The notes: generated by a model from the sequence alone, not told the origin. 19,907 bases of DNA from Ruminococcaceae bacterium UBA1320 (GCA_002306975.1 DBTI01000228.1:1-19907), one strand, 5' to 3'; counted from the stretch's first letter, positions 8,165 to 13,535 are shown. Program-made: numbers and translations.

Positions 8165-8347
8165 CTGCGTCAGCTCCTCTCGATTTTCTGTTTTTTATTA
8201 TAAAATAAAGAAAATTTGTTTTCGTATCTCCCCACCGGAGGTAGATGCACTCCCTTATTTAACTTCTTAAAAGCATAACTGCTATAAAGCCTGATAACAT
8301 TATACCATTAATTATATTCGCTTTCATTAAAACCAAAAAGGCGATTA
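8165..8347 (-). promoter_or_regulatory. Gap between cimA and leuC, possible internal promoter
   Basis: This 183-bp AT-rich spacer lies between two genes on the same strand. I see no terminator hairpin. On the minus strand a perfect TATAAT (8299-8304) has ATGAAA 17 nt upstream (8322-8327), only 4 of 6 matches to TTGACA, so an internal promoter for leuCDB is possible but weak. Separate promotion would let leucine synthesis run when the isoleucine T-box is closed. Confidence 0.3.
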
Positions 8348-9931
8348 TTATAATTTCCCGTTTTCTTTGTCTTTTGTAAGCTTGTATTCGATGGCGTCGA
8401 CAAGCGCGACCCACGACGCCTCGATAATATCGCTTGAAACACCGACATTTGTCCACACGCTGTCGCCGTCGGCCGTTTCGATAAGAACCCTGACCTTTGA
8501 CGCGGTGGCGTCGCGCGGTTCAAGCACGCGCACCTTATAATCCGAAAGGCTTGCGCTCTTAATTGACGGGTAAAACACGCTCAGCGCCTTTTTAAGCGCG
8601 CAGTCAAGCGCGTGAACAGGGCCGTTTCCCTGTGCGGCGGTTATCTCGGAGCAGCCGTTAACACGGATCTTTATGATCGCGGTTGAGCTGCTCTCCCCTT
8701 CCTCCACCGGCTGTTCACCTATAATCTTGTAATGCTCAAGCTCGAAAAACGGCGTGTAGCGCCCAAGCACCTTGCGAATTAAAAGCTCTACGCTCGCGTG
8801 CGCAACCTCAAACTGATAGCCGTTTTGTTCAAGCTCCTTTATGCGCTGCATCACCGCCCTTGTCTGCGGCGAATCCTTTGTGACCGAAGCGTCTATCTTT
8901 TTCATTTCAAACAAAACCGTCGACCTGCCGCTCACTTCGGAGAGCAGGAATTTGCGCTCGTTGCCGACTGTCTCCGGCTGAATATGCTCGAATGAGCGCG
9001 GCAGCTTATTAACGCCGTCAACATGCATGCCGCCCTTGTGAGCGAACGCGCAGGAGCCGACATACGGGTGCTCATGCGGCAGTTTTATGTTAGATACGGC
9101 CGCGATCCCGCGCGCCGTCGAGGTCAAAAGCTGCATATTTTCCTCCGGAATACAGCTCATGCCGCGCTTTAACTGAAGGTTTGCCAGTACGGTTGAAAGG
9201 TCGGCGTTGCCGCATCGCTCACCAAATCCGATAAAGGTGCCCTGAACCTGACAGGCACCCGCGTCGACGCTTATCATTGAGCCGGCGACAGCAAGCCCCG
9301 TGTCGTTATGGCAATGGATTGCTGTGCGCTTGCCGAATCTATCTGCTACTTTTTCAGTCATGCTGTAAATGTCGGTAATATAGGCGGCTCCGTTTGTGTC
9401 GCAAAGGCAAAGCACGTCTGCGCCGCCTTCACATGCCGCGTTCAGCGCCTGAAGGGCAAAATGCTCGTTGTTTTTGCAGCCGTCAAAAAAATGCTCCGCG
9501 TCAAAAACGACCTCGCGCCCGGCGGTTTTGAAAAATGCGACTGTATCCCTTATCATGGCAAGGTTTTCGTGAAGTGTGGTCTTTAACACTTTCGTCACGT
9601 GCAAATCCCACGCCTTGCCGAAAATCGTAACAACGGGCGTGTTTGCCCTGAGAAGAGACTTTACATTTTCATCGTCGGCGACACTCATTCCACATCTGCG
9701 TGTGCTTCCGAATGCGCAGATTTTGGCATTTTGCAGTTTCAAACCACCGATGCTCTTGAAAAACTCCATATCCTTTGGATTGGATCCCGGGTTGCCCGCC
9801 TCTATATAGGAAAATCCAAGGCGGTCAAGCGCCTTTGCAATATAGATTTTATCCTTTACAGAAAACGCAATACCCTCGCCCTGCGCCCCGTCGCGCAGCG
9901 TAGTGTCATAAAGTTCAATTGCTCTTTTCAC
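8348..9931 (-). CDS. cimA: (R)-citramalate synthase
   Basis: A 527-residue DRE-TIM metallolyase that condenses pyruvate with acetyl-CoA to citramalate, the first step of the threonine-independent isoleucine route. LYDTTLRDGAQGEG at residues 7-20 and YIEAGNPGSNPKD are typical of the long citramalate synthase branch rather than LeuA. The metal-binding HCHNDTG, GFGERCGNADL and AFAHKGGMHVDGV follow. The last ~130 residues form a LeuA-type allosteric dimer domain, which in this family usually binds the end product (isoleucine). Start is GTG at 9929-9931 with a G-run 6 nt upstream (9938-9943). It is preceded by a T-box with a likely Ile specifier, which supports CimA over LeuA. Confidence 0.9.
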   Translation of the reverse strand: MKRAIELYDTTLRDGAQGEGIAFSVKDKIYIAKALDRLGFSYIEAGNPGSNPKDMEFFKSIGGLKLQNAKICAFGSTRRCGMSVADDENVKSLLRANTPVVTIFGKAWDLHVTKVLKTTLHENLAMIRDTVAFFKTAGREVVFDAEHFFDGCKNNEHFALQALNAACEGGADVLCLCDTNGAAYITDIYSMTEKVADRFGKRTAIHCHNDTGLAVAGSMISVDAGACQVQGTFIGFGERCGNADLSTVLANLQLKRGMSCIPEENMQLLTSTARGIAAVSNIKLPHEHPYVGSCAFAHKGGMHVDGVNKLPRSFEHIQPETVGNERKFLLSEVSGRSTVLFEMKKIDASVTKDSPQTRAVMQRIKELEQNGYQFEVAHASVELLIRKVLGRYTPFFELEHYKIIGEQPVEEGESSSTAIIKIRVNGCSEITAAQGNGPVHALDCALKKALSVFYPSIKSASLSDYKVRVLEPRDATASKVRVLIETADGDSVWTNVGVSSDIIEASWVALVDAIEYKLTKDKENGKL

Positions 9932-9969
9932 TGTCAGCCCCCCATTGCACTGAAAATATTATACGAAAC

Positions 9970-10008
9970 AAAACGAGCCTTCGCCTCTACTCAAGAGACG
10001 AAGGCTCG
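9970..10008 (-). terminator. Attenuator hairpin of the T-box leader
   Basis: On the minus strand CGAGCCTTCG (9999-10008) pairs with CGAAGGCTCG (9974-9983). The stem extends through one G-U to about 15 bp, and TTTTGTTT follows. It is the regulated terminator between the T-box and cimA. It does not share bases with the antiterminator, which ends 15 nt earlier at 10024. Confidence 0.9.
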
Positions 10009-10267
10009 TGAATTACTCATTCATCAAACGCTCCGCGGTACCACTCTGTTTGACGGAAAACCGCCCACTTTGCCGCCGTCTTGCCCCGCAAGGCGATAAC
10101 AGCGCGCCCCTTAACGCGGGACTATCGTATCATTCTACTCGGTTTAAACCTTTCGGTGATCCGCTCAGGGGTGATTTTCACAGCCGTGCGCACTGCCTTG
10201 CACCAAACGGCAGCTCTCTTAAGCACAAAGTCGGCAGTTACTGCCCCCATCATTGCATTTAAATATT
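9970..10267 (-). promoter_or_regulatory. T-box leader of the cimA-leuCDB operon, AUC (Ile) specifier likely
   Basis: On the minus strand the T-box core AGAGTGGTACCGCGG (10033-10047) sits in an antiterminator whose arms TCAAAC/GTTTGA are at 10048-10053 and 10024-10029. Upstream, Stem I starts with GGGG near 10243-10247 and closes with CCCC near 10168-10171. Its specifier-loop strand reads G-AAA-AUC-A, giving AUC (10173-10175) followed by a purine. The distal loop GTTTGGTGCAA between CTGCC and GGCAG, with AGAGAG before it, matches the conserved Stem I apex. Uncharged tRNA-Ile should stabilise antitermination and switch on the operon. Frame assignment of the specifier is by eye; AAU or UCA would be the next options. 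Confidence 0.9.
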
Positions 10268-10273
10268 ATTATT

Positions 10274-10302
10274 ATAATATTGCGCTTTTTGACTTTTGTC
10301 AA
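10274..10302 (-). promoter_or_regulatory. Sigma-A-type promoter of the cimA operon
   Basis: On the minus strand TTGACA (10297-10302) and TATTAT (10274-10279) are 17 nt apart. Transcription would begin about 20 nt before Stem I of the T-box, as expected. Confidence 0.8.
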
Positions 10303-10305
10303 GAC

Positions 10306-10350
10306 AAAAAGATGAATGCACCGAACAAAGTGAGGTGTGTCCATCTTTTT
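10306..10350 (-). terminator. Hairpin between the HTH gene and the cimA promoter
   Basis: AAAAAGATG (10306-10314) and CATCTTTTT are complementary, with CACC/GGTG inside. On the minus strand the stem ends in TTTTTGTC, just before the cimA -35 box. It would stop read-through into the T-box promoter. Confidence 0.5.
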
Positions 10351-10355
10351 GCGCA

Positions 10356-10374
10356 AGGTTCAGAATTTGAACCT
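10356..10374. repeat. Small inverted repeat
   Basis: AGGTTCA (10356-10362) and TGAACCT (10368-10374) with a 5-nt loop. It lies between two larger hairpins. There is no T-run, so it may be an operator half-site pair or chance. Confidence 0.35.
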
Positions 10375-10400
10375 GTGTTCAACATCCTGTTACCCGCACC

Positions 10401-10439
10401 AAAATTGAGAGCAGTCGAACCGACTGCTCTCAATTTTTT
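10401..10439. terminator. Perfect 17-bp hairpin, terminator-like on the plus strand
   Basis: AAAATTGAGAGCAGTCG (10401-10417) is exactly complementary to 10421-10437 around an AAC loop, and the plus strand continues TT after the final TTTT. No plus-strand gene is seen to its left that would need it, so its role is unclear; it may simply insulate the region. Confidence 0.6.
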
Positions 10440-10491
10440 GTATTTCTGTTCCATTGTCAAGGTTGGGTAGTATTTTTGTAACCGGATATTC

Positions 10492-10532
10492 AAAAAAAAC
10501 TCCACACCTGCCCTTGACAAGGCGGTATGGAG
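10492..10532 (-). terminator. Terminator of the first small HTH gene
   Basis: On the minus strand CTCCATACCGCC pairs imperfectly with GGCAGGTGTGGAG, and eight T residues follow (A-run at 10492-10499 on plus). It lies just 11 bp after the stop codon of the HTH gene. Confidence 0.8.
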
Positions 10533-10542
10533 GAAATGCGAT

Positions 10543-10758
10543 TTATTTTATCTCTTTTCCTGTGTCGTTCAATATAAAACTACCTGTAAATGCTGCATTG
10601 CAAGCCCTTGCGATATCTTGTAACTCGTTTTCAGAAAGATTGTCGCGGCGCAGTTTTGCGCTCATATTTTGAACTGTTTTCTCTAATCTATCGGCCAAAT
10701 CGGTCATTGTCATATCACGTTCTAACAATAAAACTTTCACTAATTTTGCCATACCCAT
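10543..10758 (-). CDS. Small HTH (XRE-like) regulator, module 1
   Basis: A 71-residue protein (MGMAKLVKVLLLERDMTMTD...) that is essentially one Cro/C1-like HTH domain: LADRLEKTVQNMSAKLRRDNLSENELQDIARACN spans the recognition helix and following helices, and a short beta-like tail ends in DTGKEIK. AAGGAG lies 9 nt before the first of two ATG codons. A promoter is present at 10784-10812 and a terminator follows. It is a paralogue of the HTH protein at 11173-11385; both share LLxERxMTxTDLxxRL and the DTGK tail. It faces away from a truncated copy of an unknown gene, so a role as local repressor is likely but inferred. Confidence 0.8.
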   Translation of the reverse strand: MGMAKLVKVLLLERDMTMTDLADRLEKTVQNMSAKLRRDNLSENELQDIARACNAAFTGSFILNDTGKEIK

Positions 10759-10783
10759 ACAAAATCACTCCTTATGTTATTTA

Positions 10784-10812
10784 ATTATATACTAAGAAAT
10801 TGGTAAAAACAA
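10784..10812 (-). promoter_or_regulatory. Promoter of the module 1 HTH gene
   Basis: On the minus strand TTGTTT (10807-10812) and TATAAT (10784-10789) are 17 nt apart, about 25 nt before the start codon. Confidence 0.65.
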
Positions 10813-10829
10813 ATAAAAAGGTGATTTTT

Positions 10830-10882
10830 AAACTGTTTATTTGAGATTAAATATTGACATGTTAAAATAAATAGTTTAATAT
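10830..10882 (+). promoter_or_regulatory. Divergent promoter of module 1 inside an inverted repeat
   Basis: On plus, TTGACA (10854-10859) and TAATAT (10877-10882) are spaced by 17 nt and point toward the truncated gene at 10985. AAACTGTTTATTT (10830-10842) and AAATAAATAGTTT (10865-10877) are inverted copies with one mismatch that bracket the -35 box, a plausible operator for the adjacent HTH protein. Confidence 0.6.
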
Positions 10883-10952
10883 TAATCTTGATAATGGATG
10901 TTTTAAAATATTCAGTTAATAAGAATAAGATAATTTTTTTATGAACAGGGAG

Positions 10953-11164
10953 AAATCTAACTGAAGAATGGAGAAGTAACTTAAATGGTTATTCGGCAGG
11001 TACAAGAAAAGCAGTGGAAGCACGTTTACAGCCAGATCACTACAGATGGCAGAGCCACGCCCCTATCGTTACAATTTGATGTTGAAATAAATTGTAACGG
11101 AGTGGATTATATTTTGAAAGTACAGCCGGAAAGAAATCGGAAAATAATCGCCTTGCAGGCAATG
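10953..11164 (+). repeat. Direct repeat, copy 1 (partner at about 11610-11821)
   Basis: About 210 bp starting shortly before the ribosome binding site and running to codon 60 of the unknown gene are repeated at ~11610-11821. By eye there are about a dozen mismatches over 200 bp (roughly 94% identity). Sequences on both sides are unrelated. Homologous recombination between the copies would delete the module 2 HTH gene. Confidence 0.85.
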
Positions 11165-11218
11165 AAAAACCATTATATTGTTTTCCCGGTATCTTTATCA
11201 GTAAAGATAATATCATAA
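10985..11218 (+). pseudogene. Truncated copy of the unknown ~100-aa protein (module 1)
   Basis: The first 60 residues (MVIRQVQEKQWKHVYSQITT ... RKIIALQAM) are nearly identical to the intact protein at 11642-11944. After base ~11164 the match stops abruptly and the remaining 17 residues are read from the 3' end of the opposing HTH gene, so this copy lost its C-terminal 40 residues. The ORF overlaps the HTH gene convergently by 46 bp. GGAG lies 11 nt before the ATG and a good promoter exists upstream, so a short product could still be made. I call it a remnant from duplication rather than a functional gene. Confidence 0.7.
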
Positions 11219-11385
11219 TCATAATTTAAGGCTTCTGCTATCTTTTTCAATTCCTTTTCTGAGAAATTGTCGCGTGTCATTTTTTCGCTCATCGTTGATA
11301 AACTCTTATTTAATCGTTTTGATAGATCCGTAAGTGTCATTTCACGTTCAACTAATAGTATTTTTATTTTCTTGGTAGCTGACAA
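11173..11385 (-). CDS. Small HTH (XRE-like) regulator, module 2
   Basis: A 70-residue protein, paralogous to the one at 10543-10758: KIKILLVEREMTLTDLSKRLNKSLSTMSEKMTRDNFSEKELKKIAEALN forms the HTH core and the tail ends in FTDKDTGKTI. The frame stays open to 11436, but the ATG at 11409 lies inside the -10 box. AGAGGAG lies 8 nt before TTG 11383-11385, so TTG is the likely start and gives the same length as its paralogue. Promoter at 11408-11436. CG(N8-9)CG motifs cover its own -10 and that of the divergent gene, suggesting autorepression and control of 11568-11944. No terminator follows it. Confidence 0.8.
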   Translation of the reverse strand: MSATKKIKILLVEREMTLTDLSKRLNKSLSTMSEKMTRDNFSEKELKKIAEALNYDYDIIFTDKDTGKTI

Positions 11386-11407
11386 TTTATCATCTCCTCT
11401 CCCCGCC

Positions 11408-11436
11408 ATTATACGGGTTTTACCGAAGGTAGTCAA
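11408..11436 (-). promoter_or_regulatory. Promoter of the module 2 HTH gene
   Basis: On minus, TTGACT (11431-11436) and perfect TATAAT (11408-11413) have a 17-nt spacer. The -10 lies in CGTATAATGGCG (11404-11415), one of the CG-bounded motifs in this region. The transcript start would fall just before the ribosome binding site, leaving a very short leader. Confidence 0.85.
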
Positions 11437-11444
11437 ACAATAAA

Positions 11445-11542
11445 CGAATAATATTCGGAGAAATCCGATGAGAGCAGTTGACTTAGTTCGTATTATGCCG
11501 TATAATATTCGTATATATACAAATATAATTCGGTAATATGCG
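11445..11542 (+). promoter_or_regulatory. Divergent promoter with repeated CG-bounded operator-like motifs
   Basis: On plus, TTGACT (11478-11483) and TATAAT (11501-11506) are 17 nt apart and drive 11568-11944. CG-bounded AT-rich motifs occur at 11445-11457 (CGAATAATATTCG), 11489-11500 (CGTATTATGCCG), 11499-11511 (CGTATAATATTCG) and 11531-11542 (CGGTAATATGCG), with a fifth over the opposing -10 at 11404-11415. Spacing and overlap with both -10 boxes suggest a cooperative repressor site. Confidence 0.7.
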
Positions 11543-11567
11543 AACTGAAAGGAGACGTAAAAATTTT

Positions 11568-11636
11568 ATGAGCAATTGGAGCTTTTATGTAGTAGAGAGT
11601 GAAAACAAAAAATCTAATGTCGGAATGGAGAAGTAA
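11568..11636 (+). CDS. Possible 22-residue leader peptide / small ORF
   Basis: ATG at 11568 opens MSNWSFYVVESENKKSNVGM then EK and stops at 11636, five bases before the ATG of the next gene. AAAGGAG lies upstream at a rather long spacing of about 13 nt. The ribosome binding site of the next gene lies inside the last codons, so translation of the two could be coupled. Module 1 does not preserve this frame. It may be a true microprotein, a coupling leader, or chance. Confidence 0.35.
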   Translation: MSNWSFYVVESENKKSNVGMEK

Positions 11637-11641
11637 CTTAA

Positions 11642-11944
11642 ATGGTTATTCGGCAGGTAAAAGAAAAGCAGTGGAAGCACGTTTATAACCAGATCACTAC
11701 ATATGGCGGAACCGCACCCCTATCGTTACAATTTGATATTGAGATAAATTGTAACGGAGTGGATTATATTTTTAAAGTACAGCCGGAAAGAAAACGGAAA
11801 ATAATCGCCTTGCAGGCAATGAGCGTATTTCCAGATGGTAAAGAAATAGACACGAAAAACTATCATTTGATAGAGGACAATTTAATGCTTTCCGCACTCC
11901 TTGAAACCATCATCTATCAGGGTGCAGGGAAGCGCAGACCATAA
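11642..11944 (+). CDS. Unknown ~100-aa protein (module 2, intact copy)
   Basis: A 100-residue protein that I do not recognise (MVIRQVKEKQWKHVYNQITT...). It is soluble in appearance, with a basic N-terminal part, a central beta-rich stretch (LSLQFDIEINCNGVDYIFKVQPE) and a C-terminal helix-like segment (LIEDNLMLSALLETIIYQ). GGAG lies 11 nt before ATG. A truncated copy lies 657 bp upstream. Transcribed from the divergent promoter it shares with the module 2 HTH gene, which is probably its regulator. The pairing of a small HTH regulator with a small unknown protein recalls toxin-antitoxin or phage-derived switches, but nothing in the residues supports a toxin activity. Confidence 0.7.
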   Translation: MVIRQVKEKQWKHVYNQITTYGGTAPLSLQFDIEINCNGVDYIFKVQPERKRKIIALQAMSVFPDGKEIDTKNYHLIEDNLMLSALLETIIYQGAGKRRP

Positions 11945-11956
11945 AGACATACTTTT

Positions 11957-12059
11957 CACCAGCTGCGCTGGGGGCAGGTTGCGCCTTTCACTTTTGTGGG
12001 GTGCGCGACTTGCTTTATGCATGCGGTTTTACCCAGCATCTTTGTTCACTTAACTATAC
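11957..12059 (+). repeat. Structured repeat element, copy L (downstream of the RsmH-like gene)
   Basis: A ~103-bp element starting CACCAGCTGCGCTGG (hairpin CCAGC-TGC-GCTGG at 11959-11971), with a second possible hairpin GTTGCGCC/GGTGCGCGAC, and ending in GCATCTTTGTTCACTTAACT then ATAC. A diverged copy in the same direction is at 13266-13350. The L copy has about 16 extra bases near its 3' part. It lies 63 bp from the stop codon of the RsmH-like gene. Confidence 0.6.
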
Positions 12060-12061
12060 GG

Positions 12062-12107
12062 AAAAAGGCTCCAACTTTAATATAATGTTGGAGCTCTTGC
12101 TTTTTTA
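12062..12107. terminator. Bidirectional terminator between the unknown gene and the RsmH-like gene
   Basis: GCTCCAAC (12068/12069-12075) pairs with GTTGGAGC (12087-12094). On plus it is followed by TCTTGCTTTTTT, on minus by CTTTTTCC. It serves the convergent genes on both sides. Confidence 0.8.
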
Positions 12108-12121
12108 TTCAAGAAATTACT

Positions 12122-13186
12122 TTATGCTTTGATTGCCCAACGCAATTTGGCGGAACGCGCACGACTGTTGGCATGGCATTCGTCGGATGACGGTCGAATA
12201 GGATCGGGTGCTATTTCACGATAAACGCCTTCACGGAAAAAGTGTTTAAAAGATTTTTTAACCAAACGATCTTCTCCTGAATGAAATGAAAGTATGGCAA
12301 CACGCCCACCCTTAGCAAGGGCATCAGGAAGTTTCTCCAACAACTCATTTAACGATTCAAACTCATTATTGACATCAATCCGCAACGCTTGAAAGCACCG
12401 TTGACAGGATTTTTTAATCTTATCTTCATTCATTTTCGGAATAAATTTCAGCGCATCCATGATGATCTTTTGGAGTTGTGTTGTTGTTGATATACCCATT
12501 CCTTTGTTTCTGTTGGAAATGATAGCGCGAGCGATTGCTTCGGAATGAGGCTCGTCGGCATTTTCTATCAACATACCTTGCAATTCATCTAATGAAATGT
12601 TTTTTAAACGACTTGCCGCAGATATCCCCATTTTCGGATTTAGCCGTAAGTCCAACGGTCCTTCAGTCTTAAATGAAAATCCTCTTTCGGGATTGTCTAT
12701 CTGCATAGAAGAAACGCCCAAATCTGCCAACACGAAATTAAATGGCCCTGATTCGGAAGCAATTTGATCTATCTGGGAAAAACTCATTTGCCTTATCTCC
12801 AAGATTTCGGGGCCATAGCCCAAGCGTTCCAAACGCTCTTTGGTGCGGGGTAATTCAATGGGATCTACATCAATTGCATATAAGTGCCCATTCGAATTTA
12901 AACAGTTAAGCATCTCTACCGTGTGGCCGCCATAGCCTAGTGTCGCGTCCAATCCGGTTTGCCCGGGTGTGATTTTCAGGATTTCTAATATTTCTTTAAC
13001 GCAAATGGGAATATGCATACCCGCAGGGGTATGTCCCTTCTGAATCACCTTTGCCACAGTATCGGCATAATGATCCGGCTGCAATTCCTTGTACTTCTCT
13101 TTAAAAGTTTTAGGGTGAGTACCTTTATATCGAATACGACGCTGATGTTTTGGCTCATTCTCATCCGTTGCGAAATCTGAGCTCAT
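12122..13186 (-). CDS. RsmH-like 16S rRNA (cytosine-N4) methyltransferase paralogue
   Basis: A 354-residue protein. From about residue 57 it follows the RsmH (MraW) family: HIPICVKEILEIL, the SAM motif LDATLGYGGHT (usually DCTLGGGGHS), AIDVDP, LADLGVSSMQIDNPERGFSF, PLDLRLNP (usually PLDMRM), LSFHSGEDRLVKKSFK and the C-terminal NSRARSAKLRWA. RsmH adds the N4 methyl group at C1402 of 16S rRNA. Normal family members start at the HIPICV region; here a charged ~56-residue extension with KYKELQPDHYADTVAKVIQKG precedes it. There is no mraZ/ftsL/pbp cell-division cluster around it, so it is probably a second copy with a different role or target. Ribosome binding site weak; TATAAT on minus at 13232-13237. 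Flanked by related repeats. Confidence 0.85.
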   Translation of the reverse strand: MSSDFATDENEPKHQRRIRYKGTHPKTFKEKYKELQPDHYADTVAKVIQKGHTPAGMHIPICVKEILEILKITPGQTGLDATLGYGGHTVEMLNCLNSNGHLYAIDVDPIELPRTKERLERLGYGPEILEIRQMSFSQIDQIASESGPFNFVLADLGVSSMQIDNPERGFSFKTEGPLDLRLNPKMGISAASRLKNISLDELQGMLIENADEPHSEAIARAIISNRNKGMGISTTTQLQKIIMDALKFIPKMNEDKIKKSCQRCFQALRIDVNNEFESLNELLEKLPDALAKGGRVAILSFHSGEDRLVKKSFKHFFREGVYREIAPDPIRPSSDECHANSRARSAKLRWAIKA

Positions 13187-13265
13187 TCTCTCTACCCGCT
13201 TTTTTAAGATATTTCTGCACTGTCGTTACAAATTATATAATACCAGATACAATTTTTTAAAGCAA

Positions 13266-13350
13266 CACCAGTTGCGCTGGAGGAATGTCTCGCCCTTCCC
13301 TTATGCGGGGTGTCCGCGATTTTAATGGCATCTTTATTCATTAACTAGAC
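13266..13350 (+). repeat. Structured repeat element, copy R (upstream of the RsmH-like gene)
   Basis: An ~85-bp relative of the element at 11957-12059 in the same orientation: CACCAGTTGCGCTGG at its start (hairpin 13268-13280, with a C-to-T change that keeps pairing as G-U), the middle part CGCCCTTCCCTTATGCGGGG then TG, and GCATCTTTATTCATTAACTA then GAC at the end. It starts 80 bp before the start codon of the RsmH-like gene. Confidence 0.6.
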
Positions 13351-13444
13351 AAAATTCAAAGGCTCTCAAAGCCGCTGTACAAGCGGGTTTGGGGGTTTCC
13401 TTTTTCGGTGCTGCATTGATTTGAAAATAAATTTGGCCTTTCAT
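13334..13444 (-). CDS. Possible 36-residue small ORF
   Basis: On minus, AGGAGGG followed by 10 nt and ATG opens a 36-codon frame (MKGQIYFQINAAPKKETPKP...) that ends inside the R repeat. The ribosome binding site is the best in the neighbourhood. It lies 91 bp after the MFS gene on the same strand. No family is recognised. The 3' end overlapping a repeat and a GGCTTTGAGAGCC hairpin makes a chance ORF possible. Confidence 0.3.
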   Translation of the reverse strand: MKGQIYFQINAAPKKETPKPACTAALRAFEFCLVNE

Positions 13445-13535
13445 TTTCTAGCATCCCTCCTAAATAGGGCTTGCCAAGTAGTATACCAACAATATCCAGA
13501 ACCGCAAGTGCAATAAAGTAATCCTTACGGAACTG
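13445..13535 (-). other. Gap downstream of the MFS gene
   Basis: No clear terminator is seen right after the MFS stop codon; the region holds only the ribosome binding site of the possible 36-residue ORF. A small hairpin CCGCT-GTACA-AGCGG lies further on at 13372-13386. Confidence 0.4.

Noticed and set aside
8348..9931. 2-isopropylmalate synthase (LeuA)
   Set aside because: The N-terminal LYDTTLRDGAQGEG and AGNPGSNPKD motifs and the 527-residue length fit the citramalate synthase branch; the Ile-type T-box agrees.
11173..11436. Upstream ATG starts (11436 and 11409) for the module 2 HTH gene
   Set aside because: They fall on the -35 and -10 boxes of its own promoter, so they would not be on the transcript; TTG 11385 has a good ribosome binding site.
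11957..13350. Integron attC sites flanking the RsmH-like gene
   Set aside because: ACTTAAC in the left repeat fits the attC end pattern RYYYAAC, but the right repeat (CATTAAC) does not, and no matching GTTRRRY partner is placed correctly.
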